Shown here: one piece after another, positions 32,121-43,300 of the stretch
How positions within the stretch are numbered: position 1 is the first letter of the stretch
Layout of the letters: each line of letters starts with the position of its first letter
Program-made: the position numbers and the translations under genes
The notes under the pieces: generated by a model
Told to the model about the DNA's origin: nothing
The model's database searches: none
What the model saw: the letters and a program-made list of their open reading frames with translations, nothing else
Assembly (NCBI GenBank): GCA_963781345.1
Contig: CAWAFQ010000003.1
Coordinates: 62,001-126,000, forward strand
Direction of reading: 5' to 3'
Length of the DNA stretch: 64,000 bases
Source: JBBRHQ01 sp963781345
GTDB taxonomy: Bacteria; Actinomycetota; Thermoleophilia; Solirubrobacterales; 70-9

Positions 32121-33050
32121 TTGGCGGCAGATCGAACGGTCGAGGTCGAGGGTCGTGAGCTCAGGCTCACCAACCTCGACAAGGTCCTCTACCCGGAGAC
32201 CGGGTTCACCAAGGGCGAGGTGATCGACTACTACGCCAAGGTCGCCCCGGCGATCGTCCCCCACCTCGCCGGACGGGCGTTGACGCTGCGTCGATTCCCC
32301 GAGGGCGTCGACCGCAGCGACGCCGCCTTCTTCGAGAAGCGCTGCCCGAAGCACCGCCCCTCGTGGGTCCGGACTGCCACAGTGCTCGCCGGCCCCAGGG
32401 CCGGCGAGATTGATTTCTGCGTCTGCGACGACCTCCCGACTCTCGTCTGGATGGCGCAGCTCGCCTCACTCGAGCTCCACCCCTCGCTCTCGCTCGCCGA
32501 CGCGCCGGAGCGCCCGACCGTGCTCGCCTTCGACCTCGACCCCGGCCCCCCCGCCGACATCGTCGAGTGCAGCAGGGTGGCGCTGCGGCTGCGGGAGATG
32601 TTCGGCCACCTCGGGCTCGAGTGCTTCCCGAAGACGTCAGGATCAAAGGGCATGCAGGTTTACCTGCCGCTGAACACGGAGGTGACCTACGACGAGACGA
32701 AGCCATTCGCACGTGCGATCGCCCAGCTTCTCGAAAAGCAGACGCCCGACGACGTCGTCTCGACGATGAAGAAGGTCGAGCGAAAGGGAAAGGTCTTCGT
32801 CGACTGGTCGCAGAACCATCAGCGCAAGACGACGATCGCCGTCTACTCGCTGCGGGCGCGTGAGAATCCGACGGCTTCGACGCCGGTGAGCTGGGACGAG
32901 GTGACGGCGGCCGCGGAGAGCGACGACCCAGACTCACTTGTCTTCGAGGCGCCTGCAGTTCTCGAGCGGGTCGAGCGACACGGTGATCTCTTCGCCCCGG
33001 TGCTGGCGCTCGAGCAGGAGTTGCCGGATTTCGCCGGCCTGGCCGGCTGA
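32121..33050 (+). CDS. ligD: Stand-alone LigD polymerase (PolDom, archaeo-eukaryotic primase type)
   Basis: 309 residues covering only the polymerase domain of LigD: RLTNLDKVLYPETGFTKGEV, FFEKRCPKHRPSWV, LAFDLDPGPPAD (catalytic DxD), TSGSKGMQVYLPL and VDWSQNHQRKTTIAVYSLR (third Asp). There is no nuclease or ligase domain, so the ATP-dependent ligase must be elsewhere. It adds nucleotides at double-strand-break ends in NHEJ. It starts with TTG immediately after the Ku stop (TAG TTG), indicating translational coupling. Confidence 0.93.
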   Translation: MAADRTVEVEGRELRLTNLDKVLYPETGFTKGEVIDYYAKVAPAIVPHLAGRALTLRRFPEGVDRSDAAFFEKRCPKHRPSWVRTATVLAGPRAGEIDFCVCDDLPTLVWMAQLASLELHPSLSLADAPERPTVLAFDLDPGPPADIVECSRVALRLREMFGHLGLECFPKTSGSKGMQVYLPLNTEVTYDETKPFARAIAQLLEKQTPDDVVSTMKKVERKGKVFVDWSQNHQRKTTIAVYSLRARENPTASTPVSWDEVTAAAESDDPDSLVFEAPAVLERVERHGDLFAPVLALEQELPDFAGLAG

Positions 33051-33110
33051 GCGGATTTCGCCGACCGGCCTGCCGGCGCCCTGATTTCGCCGATCTGGCC
33101 GGCTGAGCGG
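33027..33110. repeat. Three tandem copies of a 27-29-bp unit spanning the ligD stop codon
   Basis: Copy 1 (33027-33053) is the last codons, the TGA and a few bases of ligD, beginning GATTTCGCCGG; copy 2 (33054-33082) and copy 3 (33083-33110) lie downstream and begin GATTTCGCCGA. Copy 3 repeats the CTGGCCGGCTGAGCGG ending exactly. Each unit contains a GC palindrome (GCCGGCCTGGCCGGC in copy 1) that can fold into a short hairpin, so the array could also act as a terminator before the convergent protease gene. Confidence 0.75.
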
Positions 33111-33124
33111 TTCGCCCCGCCCGG

Positions 33125-34186
33125 CTACCCGGAGACCACGCGAAAGTCCGTGGCCGCTGCTCGCGAGTGGGACCGCCTCATCGAGGGGAAGGCGCCGCAG
33201 CCTCCCGCGTAGCGGTCAGCGGAGGCATGCCACCAGTCCTCCGGCGCCTGAGACGGCGTCATCGGGCTGTCGGCGCACTCCGGCGCATGGTCGTTGCCGG
33301 CGAAGTGGCCGAGCTCGTGGAGAAGGAGGGACTCGAGATCGAACTGCGCGGTGTTCGGATAGCGCGGACCGGCCTGCCATTCCCGGTAGGGGTCGATCTC
33401 GATGTCCTCCTCGGAGACCCTCGTGCCGGCGAGCTGCTTCGGCCCCCGATGGCAGACGCGCCGGTGGTGGCGCCGGTGACAGCGCCGCTTTCCCGGACGG
33501 TAGAAGTTCTCCTGGTAGGTCCAGGTCAGACCGAGGTAGCCGAGGCCGATGTCGGGGCTGAAGCCGACGGAGGAGATCCCGTCGCGGACATGCGGGGCAG
33601 CGGACGTCGTCCCGGCGAACCCGATCCCCCACCGGGCCGCACTGCGAACGGCGATCGCCTTGAAGCGCGCCGGGTCGACTCCGTCGGGAATCGAGGCGGT
33701 GTTGAGCCGGAAGCTGTTCAGGTGCTCGGAATCGACCTGATGGCCGGCGCCGACCGGGACCGGATCGCTGTGCTCGCCCGCGGCAACGATCGTGAACGAG
33801 CGCACCGCACTCAGCGCCAGGCATCCGGGGTAGTCGCAATCGATCCGCGACGCCTGCCAGTAGTAGGTGCCCAGTACCGAGAGAAACCCCGTCTCCGAGG
33901 CGTAGATCCGGGTGTTCCCGTATGCCGGCGGCCCGCCGTAGAGGTCGAAGAGGTCGAGGACTGGACCGCTGAGGGCGCCGGTCCCGTCAACCGTGGGCGA
34001 GGAGCTCACCGTGACCGTGGGTGAGAAGAGGTCGGACGGGTCCTGGACGGTGAATGTGAGAGGCGCGTCCCTGCGAGCCACGGCGCCGTCGGCCGGTGAG
34101 CTCTGCTGCGGGAGCGGCTCGGCGGCGCCGGCTGTCGCGGTGAAGGCGGCTGCAAAGACCAGGCCGAGGGCGACGGCGCGCGACAT
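33125..34186 (-). CDS. Secreted matrixin-like zinc metalloprotease
   Basis: 353 residues. Signal peptide at 1-21 (SRAVALGLVFAAAFTATAGA). A beta-rich N-terminal region of about 120 residues is followed by the protease domain: ARWGIGFAGTTSAAP, GFSPDIGLGYLG, and the zinc site LLLHELGHFAGNDHA (HExxHxxGxxH metzincin motif preceded by QFDLES). A His/Arg-rich segment with CHRRHHRRVCHRG in the middle is unusual. It probably cleaves extracellular proteins. The ATG at 34186 lies two bases after the ridA stop; GTG 34192 is an alternative. Confidence 0.87.
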   Translation of the reverse strand: MSRAVALGLVFAAAFTATAGAAEPLPQQSSPADGAVARRDAPLTFTVQDPSDLFSPTVTVSSSPTVDGTGALSGPVLDLFDLYGGPPAYGNTRIYASETGFLSVLGTYYWQASRIDCDYPGCLALSAVRSFTIVAAGEHSDPVPVGAGHQVDSEHLNSFRLNTASIPDGVDPARFKAIAVRSAARWGIGFAGTTSAAPHVRDGISSVGFSPDIGLGYLGLTWTYQENFYRPGKRRCHRRHHRRVCHRGPKQLAGTRVSEEDIEIDPYREWQAGPRYPNTAQFDLESLLLHELGHFAGNDHAPECADSPMTPSQAPEDWWHASADRYAGGCGAFPSMRRSHSRAAATDFRVVSG

Positions 34187-34188
34187 CC

Positions 34189-34575
34189 TCACACGGCGAC
34201 GATAGCGTCGATCTCGACCAGCGACCCCTTCGGCAGGGCCGAGACCTCGACCGCAGCGCGTGCAGGGGGCTCGTCGGCGAAGAACGCCGCATAGGCCTCG
34301 TTGATCGATCCGAACTCGCCGAGGTCGGTGGTGTAGACGGTCAGCCGCAGGGCGCGATCGAGGCCCGTCCCGGCCGCCGCGCAGACCGCCTCCAGGTTCT
34401 TCAGGCACTGGGTCGCCTGCTCCGCGTGGGTCTCCCCCACCGCCTCCCCGCTGGCCGGGTTGAGCGGGATCTGGCCCGAGCAGACGAGCAGATCGCCGTG
34501 GCGGATCGCCTGGCTGTAGGGACCGATCGCCTCGGGGGCGTCGGCGGTCTGGACGACGGATCTCTCGCTGCTCAT
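34189..34575 (-). CDS. ridA: RidA family reactive intermediate deaminase
   Basis: 128 residues with AIGPYSQAIRHGDLLVCSGQIPLNPASGE, split here by its key parts (IGPYSQA, SGQIPL), and the C-terminal RAAVEVSALPKGSLVEIDAI containing the substrate Arg and Glu. RidA hydrolyses the enamine/imine released by PLP enzymes such as threonine deaminase. The ilvA gene lies directly upstream in the same direction (37 bp), a functional pairing. Confidence 0.95.
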   Translation of the reverse strand: MSSERSVVQTADAPEAIGPYSQAIRHGDLLVCSGQIPLNPASGEAVGETHAEQATQCLKNLEAVCAAAGTGLDRALRLTVYTTDLGEFGSINEAYAAFFADEPPARAAVEVSALPKGSLVEIDAIVAV

Positions 34576-34612
34576 CTCTCGCTCCTTCGGTCGCGGATCT
34601 GGGATTGGTAGT

Positions 34613-35863
34613 TCATTCGGGGTGGGTGATGTCGCGCATCGTGTAGCCGGCCTCGCTGAGGGCGGCGACGATCTTCTTGCCGTGAGCCGAGCCGCGGGTC
34701 TCGAGGATCAGCTCGATCCCGGTCTCGGCGATCCCAAGGTTGACGCCCTCACGAATGTGGAACACGTCGGAGACGTTGGCGCCGGTGTGGGCCACGGTCT
34801 CGAGCAGCGCTGCGAGCGCGCCCGGCCTGTCGGCGACGGTGGTGAAGATGATCAGCCCGCGACCCTGCTGGGCCTCCCCGCGCCTGGCGACGGCGACCAG
34901 CCATTCCTCGTCGATGTTGCCGCCCGAGAGCACGACGGCGGTCGTTCCGGCGACCTCGGCGCCCTCGCGTCCGCTGATCAGGGCGGAGATGCCGACCGCG
35001 CCCGCGCCCTCCACAACCAGCTTCGCCTCGCCGAGCAGAAGCGCCATCGCGTCACCGACCTCGTCCTCGCCGACGACGACGACCCGGTCGACGTGGCGCT
35101 GGATCAAGGGCAGCGTGAACCGCCCCGGGCGCTTGACCGCGATCCCGTCGGCGACTGTCTGCGCGGCGGGGGCTGCGACCGGCTTCCCCGCCTCCAGCGA
35201 CCCCGGATAGGCGGCGCACGCCTCGACCTGCACGCCGACGACCTCGACCTGCGGGCGCCGCGCCTTGATCACCGCAGCCACCCCCCCTGTGAGCCCGCCT
35301 CCCCCGAGCGGGATCACCACCCGGGCGAGGTCATCGACGTCCTCGAGCAGCTCGAGCCCGATCGTCCCCTGACCGGCGATCACGGCCGGGTCGTCGAAGG
35401 GGTGGATCAGTTCGACCTCCTCGGCTTCGGCGAACTCGCGCGCGGCCTCGACGCAGTCGTCGACGGTTCCCTCGCGAGTGTGGACCCTCGCCCCGAGCCT
35501 CTCGGCGGGAAACGTCTTCGAGACCGGAGCGTCGGTCGGGACGAAGAGGTCACAGGAGACGCCCAGCCGCCGCGCCGCCAGCGCCACCGCGTGCCCGTGG
35601 TTGCCGGCAGTCCCCGCCGCCACTCCGTGTGAGCGGGCGCGCTCCGAGGAGAGCATCTTGTTGCTGGCGCCGCGCAGCTTGAAGGAGCCGCTCTGTTGCA
35701 GGCTCTCGGCCTTGAGCGCGACCGCGCAGCCGCAGCGCGAGTCGATCTCGGGGACACGCAGGATCGGGGTGCGGGTGATGAGGCCCGCTATCGCCTCGCG
35801 GGCGCGCTCGACATCGGCGACCGAAACCGCGTCCGGATCTGACTGCTCGGCCATATCGGCCAC
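34613..35863 (-). CDS. ilvA: Threonine ammonia-lyase with ACT domain
   Basis: 416 residues. PLP lysine in QQSGSFKLRGASNK, phosphate loop PLGGGGLTGG, and SGGNIDEEWL in the catalytic domain; from about residue 335 an ACT-like domain (IIFTTVADRPGALAALLETV). Length and single ACT domain match the TdcB/short IlvA type. It deaminates threonine to 2-oxobutanoate for isoleucine synthesis. GTG 35863 or ATG 35854 may start it; the ridA gene downstream would clear the 2-aminoacrylate/2-aminocrotonate by-products. Confidence 0.94.
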   Translation of the reverse strand: MADMAEQSDPDAVSVADVERAREAIAGLITRTPILRVPEIDSRCGCAVALKAESLQQSGSFKLRGASNKMLSSERARSHGVAAGTAGNHGHAVALAARRLGVSCDLFVPTDAPVSKTFPAERLGARVHTREGTVDDCVEAAREFAEAEEVELIHPFDDPAVIAGQGTIGLELLEDVDDLARVVIPLGGGGLTGGVAAVIKARRPQVEVVGVQVEACAAYPGSLEAGKPVAAPAAQTVADGIAVKRPGRFTLPLIQRHVDRVVVVGEDEVGDAMALLLGEAKLVVEGAGAVGISALISGREGAEVAGTTAVVLSGGNIDEEWLVAVARRGEAQQGRGLIIFTTVADRPGALAALLETVAHTGANVSDVFHIREGVNLGIAETGIELILETRGSAHGKKIVAALSEAGYTMRDITHPE

Positions 35864-35894
35864 CCTATCGCCGCGCGAGTTGCCGGGGACGGAC

Positions 35895-37417
35895 TCAGCC
35901 GAGCGGCTGGCGCACGACCGGCTTGCGCGTCGCCTTGACCTCGTCGAGGCGGCGGACCGGAGTCGAGTAGGGAGCCTGAAGGGCGATCTCCGGTTCGGAC
36001 TCGGCCTCCTCCAGGATTGCCTCGACCGCCTTGACGAAGGCGTCGAGTGACTCCTTGGTCTCGGTCTCGGTCGGCTCGATCATCAGCGCCTCGTCGACGA
36101 GGAGGGGGAAGTAGACGGTCGGCGGGTGGAAGCCGAAGTCGAGCAGACGCTTGGCGAGGTCGAGCGTCTTCAGCCCGAGGTCCCTTTTCATCGGCGCCCC
36201 GGAGAGGACGAACTCGTGCATGCAGTGGCGGTCGAAGGCGACCGGCAGATGCTTCCCGGCCCGCCCCTCGGCGAGGCGTGACTTGAGGTAGTTGGCGTTC
36301 AGCACGGCGGTCTCTGAGGCCTCGGCGAGACCGTCGGCGCCGAGGCTGAGGATGTAGGCGTAGGAGCGGACGAAGACGCCGAAGTTGCCCTGGAAGCCGC
36401 GCAGGCGCCCGATCGACTTCGGCCGCTCGTGATCGAGTTCGAAATGGTGGCTCCTGCGCCCGTTGCTCGACTCGCGACGGACCACCTGCGGCCGTGGCAG
36501 ATAGGGCTCGATCCGCTCGGAGACGGCGATCGGCCCCGACCCCGGCCCGCCGCCGCCGTGCGGCTGGGAGAAGGTCTTGTGGAGGTTGAGGTGGACGATG
36601 TCGAAGCCCATGTCCCCCGGGCGCGAGTGGCCCATGACGGCGTTTAGGTTGGCGCCGTCGTAATAGAGCGTCCCCCCCACCTCGTGGATCAGCTCCCCGA
36701 TCTCGGCGATGTTCTCGTCAAAGAGGCCGAGGGTGTTGGGATTGGTCAGCATCAGGCAGGCGACGTCGTCGGTGATCTTCTCGCGCAGGTCATCCATCTC
36801 GACCCCGCCGCGCTCGTTGGTCGCGACCTTGACCGCCTCGTAACCGGCCATCGTCACCGAGGCCGGGTTGGTGCCGTGGGCGGTGTCGGGGGTGAGGACC
36901 TTGGTGCGCGTCTCGCCGTGATCGGCGTGATAGGCGCGGGTCAGGAGCAGCCCGGCGAGCTCCCCGTGCGACCCGGCCGAGGGCTGGAGACTGACGTGGG
37001 GAAGGCCGCAGATCTCCGAGAGCGACTCCTGAAGCAGCCACATCAGCTCCAGCGCCCCCTGGGCACGGCGAGGGTCCTGCGCGGGGTGCAGGCGGGCGTG
37101 GCCGGGCAGCGCGGCGACCCGCTCATTTAGGCGAGGGTTGTGCTTCATCGTGCACGAGCCGAGCGGGTAGAGGCCGCTGTCGAGGTCGAAGTTGCGCCGT
37201 GAGAGGCGGTTGTAGTGGCGGACGATCTCCGGCTCGGAGATCTCCGGAAGCCGCGGCGGCTCGGCGCGAAGCAGGTGCGAGGGGATCAGCTCGGCGAGCG
37301 GACGCACGGGCACGCCGGCCTCGGGGGTCACCGCGGCGCGGCGACCCTTCTTCGACTTCTCGAAGATCGTCACCGCGCGATCACGCTGCATCGGCGTCTC
37401 GGAGGAAATGGCGGCGC

Positions 37418-37421
<4 letters not shown>
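35895..37421 (-). CDS. gcvPB: Glycine dehydrogenase (decarboxylating) subunit 2
   Basis: 508 residues. PLP lysine in VHLNLHKTFSQPHGGGGPG, plus YPLGSCTMKHNPRLNE, QPSAGSHGELAGLLL and TPDTAHGTNPASV. This is the C-terminal half of the P-protein, encoded separately. With subunit 1 it decarboxylates glycine and passes the aminomethyl group to GcvH. GTG 37421 overlaps the gcvPA stop (GTGA). Confidence 0.96.
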
Positions 37422-38803
<1,382 letters not shown>

Positions 38804-38838
38804 GAAACTGAGCTTAGAGAAGCGGTGAGCGGAGCTTT

Positions 38839-39228
38839 TCAGCCGTCGAGCAGCGCCACGTAATCGGCCTGACTCAGAAGCTGCTCGGCCTCAGCGGGTT
38901 CGGTCAGCCTGATCTTGATCAGCCAGCCGTCGCCGTAGGGGTCCTCGTTGATCTTCTCCGGCTGATCCCCGGCGACGGCGTTGACCTCGGTGATCTCCCC
39001 CGAGAGTGGGGCGACGACCTCCGACACCGCCTTCACCGACTCGACCTCGGCGTAGGAGGAGTCCTTGGCGACCTGTGAGCCGACCTCGGGCGGATCGAAG
39101 AAGACGACCTCTCCCAGCGAGTCCTGCGCAAACCAGGTGATCCCAAGGGTGGCGGTGTCGCCGTCGACCCGGGCCCAGTCGTGCTCGGGGTGGTAGAGGA
39201 GATCGTCGGGGTAGTTGCCTTCGGCCAA
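38839..39228 (-). CDS. gcvH: Glycine cleavage system H protein
   Basis: 129 residues, a single lipoyl domain: YHPEHDWARVDGDTATLGIT at the start and the lipoylated Lys in AEVESVKAVSEVVAPLSGEI. It shuttles the aminomethyl group between P, T and L proteins. Starts one base after the gcvT stop. No L-protein gene is in the window. Confidence 0.97.
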   Translation of the reverse strand: MAEGNYPDDLLYHPEHDWARVDGDTATLGITWFAQDSLGEVVFFDPPEVGSQVAKDSSYAEVESVKAVSEVVAPLSGEITEVNAVAGDQPEKINEDPYGDGWLIKIRLTEPAEAEQLLSQADYVALLDG

Positions 39229-39229
39229 C

Positions 39230-40312
39230 TCAGCCAGCCTTTCGGTAGAGGGGCTTGGACCCTACCCGTGCGCTCCGTCGTTTTCCGCGGACGTCGATCG
39301 AGAGCTCTGTCCCCGGATCGGCCAGGTCAGCCCGGACGTATCCCATCCCGATCCCGACCTCCAGCGAGGGCGAGAAGGTGCCGCTGGTGACCTCGCCCAC
39401 TGTCTCGTCCCCGACGAGGATCGCGTTGCCCGGCCTGGGGATGCCGGCGCCCTCGATCGTGAAGGCGGCGAGCCCTCGCTCGGGTCCAGCGGCGCGAATC
39501 TCGGCGATCGGCTCGGAGCCAACGAACCCGGTCTCCTCCCTGCAGCACCAGCCGAGCCCGGCTTCGATCGGGTTGTGCTCCGGCGTGAGGTCGTTGCCGT
39601 GCAGGTGGAAGCAGACCTCCAGCCGCAGCGTGTCACGCGCCCCGAGGCCGGCGGGAACGACGCCGCCGTCGAGCAGCTTGCTCCAGACGTCGGGGGCGCG
39701 CCCGGGGTCGATCAGCAACTCGACCCCGTCCTCACCGGTGTAGCCGGTACCACAGACGAGGCCGGGTGCGCCGTCGATGAGTGTCGCGAAGACGTGCATA
39801 CGCTGCGGCAGGTGCACCCCGAGAGCCGCCTCCACGATCGAGCGCGCATGCGGGCCCTGGACCGCGAGCATCGCCCAGCGGTCGGCGACGTCGCGCAGGA
39901 CGCAGTCGTACCCGCCCATCCAGCGTGCCATCCAGCGCAGGTCGGTGGTGTGGTTGGCCGAGTTGGTGACGGTGAGGAAGTGCTCGGGGGCGAGGCGATA
40001 GGTGAAGACGTCGTCGATCACGCCTCCGTGCTCGTTGCAGAGCACCGAGTACTGGGCGCCGCCGACCTCGAGCCCGGAGAGATCGTTGGAGAGGACCCGC
40101 TGCAGGTAGCGAGCCGCGTCGGGGCCCTCCGTCTCGACCTCCCCCATATGCGATACGTCGAACATCCCGGCGTGGGTGCGGACGGCCAGGTGCTCCTCGC
40201 GGATCCCCTCGTAGGAGACCGGCATCTCCCAGCCGGCGAAAGGAACCATCTTCCCGCCGGCGGCCAGGTGGGATTCGTAGAGGGGGGTGCGCCGCAGCGC
40301 CTGCTCGCTCAC
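39230..40312 (-). CDS. gcvT: Glycine cleavage system T protein (aminomethyltransferase)
   Basis: 360 residues: RRTPLYESHLAAGGKMVPFAGWEMPV, split by motifs LYESHLAAGGKM and FAGWEMPV, FDVSHMGEVE, the catalytic Asp in GGVIDDVFTYRL, and GLGARDTLRLEVCFHLHGNDL. It transfers the one-carbon unit to THF. First gene of gcvT-gcvH-gcvPA-gcvPB. Only 14 bp separate it from the upstream acyl-CoA synthetase-like gene, so no glycine riboswitch fits directly before it. Confidence 0.97.
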   Translation of the reverse strand: MSEQALRRTPLYESHLAAGGKMVPFAGWEMPVSYEGIREEHLAVRTHAGMFDVSHMGEVETEGPDAARYLQRVLSNDLSGLEVGGAQYSVLCNEHGGVIDDVFTYRLAPEHFLTVTNSANHTTDLRWMARWMGGYDCVLRDVADRWAMLAVQGPHARSIVEAALGVHLPQRMHVFATLIDGAPGLVCGTGYTGEDGVELLIDPGRAPDVWSKLLDGGVVPAGLGARDTLRLEVCFHLHGNDLTPEHNPIEAGLGWCCREETGFVGSEPIAEIRAAGPERGLAAFTIEGAGIPRPGNAILVGDETVGEVTSGTFSPSLEVGIGMGYVRADLADPGTELSIDVRGKRRSARVGSKPLYRKAG

Positions 40313-40326
40313 GTGGCGCAGGCTAG

Positions 40327-43300
40327 CTATAAGCGTGCTTCGCCGGAGGCGATCCGGCGGCCGGCCGAGCGCTCCAGCGGCAGGTACCGCCCGCTCTCGG
40401 AATCGCGGCGGAAGGCCACACGGCCGGGCCCGCCGACGGGTATCCCCTCCTCGCGGAGGGCACCGGTGAGCGGTCGGTACCAGCTGCTGACCGGGATCTG
40501 CTCGACGACCCGCACGACGAGGGGCCGTCGCCGCGGGGGGAGGCTTGCAAGCGCGGCATCTAGGTCGGAGCCGGCAATCTCGGCGCCGTCGCGCAGCGCG
40601 ACTGCGGCGACAACCACCTCGGCCGCGCCCGCCCCCACCCCGTAGCTGACGGCGAGGTCGACCTGGGGCAGCTCGCCGAGGGCGCTGGTCACCGGCAGCG
40701 TCGGCACCGGCCCGTCCTCGGTGCGCACCACCGTCGCCAGCGAGTCGAGCAGCCAGTAGTCGCCGTCGGCGTCGCGGCGGAAGAGGCTCTCGGCGCTGAT
40801 CCAGGAGTCGCCGCGCTCGAACATCCCACGCAGCGCCGGCGCAGCCGCCGTCGTCTCGGGACCGCTGCGCGCCAGCAGGATGCCCTCCTCGTCGTCACGA
40901 CAGGCGATCGCGAAGCCGTCGGGCCCCTCGGCCGGCCGGCCGGTCTCGAAGTCGAAGCGCGCCAGGCGGACCTCGGCGCTTCCGGGCAGCGGCCTGCCGA
41001 CCGAGCCCGGCTTGGCGCCGCTGACATTGGCGAGGATCGCCTCACCCTCGGTCGCGGCCCAGAACTCGACGATCCCGGCCGGGGCGAAGCGCTCGATGAT
41101 CCGCTCCCAGAGCGGGCGCGGCATTCCCGAGCCGATGAAGAGGCGAACCGGGTGGTGGCGCTCGTTCGGGTGCGGTGGCGCCTCCAGCAGGCCGTGGAGC
41201 TGGGTCCAGGTGTAGGAGGCGACGGTGACCCCGTAGCGTCGCGCCTCGTCCCAGAACGTCTCCGGGTCGAAGCGCCGAGCCATCGCCAGGCGCGAGCCTC
41301 CCGCGATCGCGCCGCCAAGACCCATCAGCAGCCCCGAGGGGTGGTGCATGGGGTTGACGCTGTAGACGGTGTCGTCGTCGGAGAGGGCGGCCGAGGAGGC
41401 GGTGCCGAAAGCCGACAGCGCCCAGCGCCCGTTCGTGATCCTGTTGACCCGCGGACGCTCGGCCTCGCCGGCGAAGAGGATGAAGCCGACCTCACCCGCC
41501 CGCCCCGGGTTCGGCTCATACCAGGCGGGCGCCTCGACCTTCTCGGGATCGACCCTCTCGAGGTCGGTGAGGCCGCCGGCGTCGCGCGGCTCGGCCCCAC
41601 CGCCGAGAAGGACGGCGTCCACCGCCCGCACCTCCCGCGCCGAGGGGGCGTTGTCGGGGTCGGCGATGATCCGCGTCACGCCCCCGAGGTCTGCCTCGCG
41701 GGCGACGTCGCCTCCCGGGCGCAGGAGAACGGAGACGGCGCCGAGGCGGTTGAGGGCGGCGACGACGGCGAGGGCACTCGGGCGAGTCCCCATCAGCACC
41801 CCGACGTGTTCGCCCTCGCGGATACCTAGCGAGATCAGGCCGCGGACGACGCTGTCTATCCGGTGCTTGACGGCCGCGTTGGAGTGGCCGCGGTCCTCGA
41901 AGAGGAAGAAGACCTCGTCGGGTGCGCGCTCGGCGCGCTCGTCGAGCAGCAGCCCGAGCGAGATCCGGGTCTCCGGCTCCATCCGCTGCAGGCGCCCCAG
42001 ACGTGGGAACTGAGCCGCGGCCTGGCGGCCGAGGTCGGGCAGCCCGCGCACGGACTGCGCGGTTGCCGACGCGATTCCGGCCACGGTCCTGGCGCCGACT
42101 CCGGCAATCAGCTCGGCCCCGTAGCCGAGCCGCTCGCCGACCCCACCGCCGTCGGGCGCCGAGGTCTCCTCAGGCATCGGCCGCACCGACTCCGGCATCT
42201 CGTCCTCGCCGTCGCGCCAGCGTGCCCAGGCGGCGACCACCGGCCAGGTGGTCGTGCTGGCGGCGCGCCCGACGACGAGCCCGAAGTGGCCGGCGCTGAG
42301 CGCGACCTCGTGGACCTCGGCACGGGGGGCTGCGCGGTGGACGGCGCGAACTGTCGCCGGGGGAGCGATCTCGTCCACCTCGCCGACGAAGCAAAGAAGC
42401 GGGCACTCGATGTCGGCGAGCGTCACCGCCTGGCCCTCGATCGTGAACCCGCCTTCGAGCATCCGGTTGTGGACGAGGAACTGCTCGGTGAAGTCAACGA
42501 GGGCGGGCCCGGGCCAGGCGACCCACCCCTCACCCATGAGGAAGCGTCGCTGGCGCTCGCGCGGCAGCAGCGCCTGGCGATCGTGGAGCTGGAGGACGAA
42601 CTCGACACGCTGTCGCAGCGACTTGACCGGGTCGAGCATGGCGAACCCGGTTCGGGTCGCCCAGGCCGGAACCGAGCGCCCGGCGAGTACCCGGTCGGCG
42701 ATGAAGCCCGCTCCCTCGGCGACGAGGTTCTCGGGCATCCCCAGGGGGGTGGCGGCGCGCAGATCCACGGGGCTGCCGAATGTGACGACGCTGGAGATCC
42801 CCTCGTTGCGCCGGTAGGCGGCGGCCTGATAGCAGAACATCCCGCCCTGGGAATAGCCGCCGAGATGAACGTCGCGGCCGGTCTCCTCGCGTACCCGGGC
42901 GACGGCATCGCTGACCGCGACGACGTGGTCGGCGAGGTTGCGCTCGAGCCCCCCTCCTCGCGCTCGGGGGAACCGAAGTCGACGACCCAGGGGTCGGCGC
43001 CATGCTGGTGGAGGATGCCGACGGCGCTGGCCCCCGGAGAGACGTCGTAGACCTCGGCCGAGAGCATCAGCGGAGGCACCAGCAGGACCGGCGCCCGCGA
43101 CTGCGCGGAGGAGTCTCCGTTCTCGCTTGCGGAGGAGTCCCCGGCCTTGCTCAGATACCGCCGCAGGCGGTAGACCCGCTGCTCGGCGACGACCTCGTAG
43201 GGAGTCGGCTCCTCGTCGGTCTCGAGCCCGCCGAAGCGCGCGACCTCGAGCGCGTTCTGCGCAGTCGCGCCGAGCCGGGCCACCGGGCCGGCGATCGCAG

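Noticed and set aside
40313..40326. Glycine riboswitch before gcvT
   Set aside because: Only 14 bp lie between gcvT and the upstream gene; no aptamer can fit.
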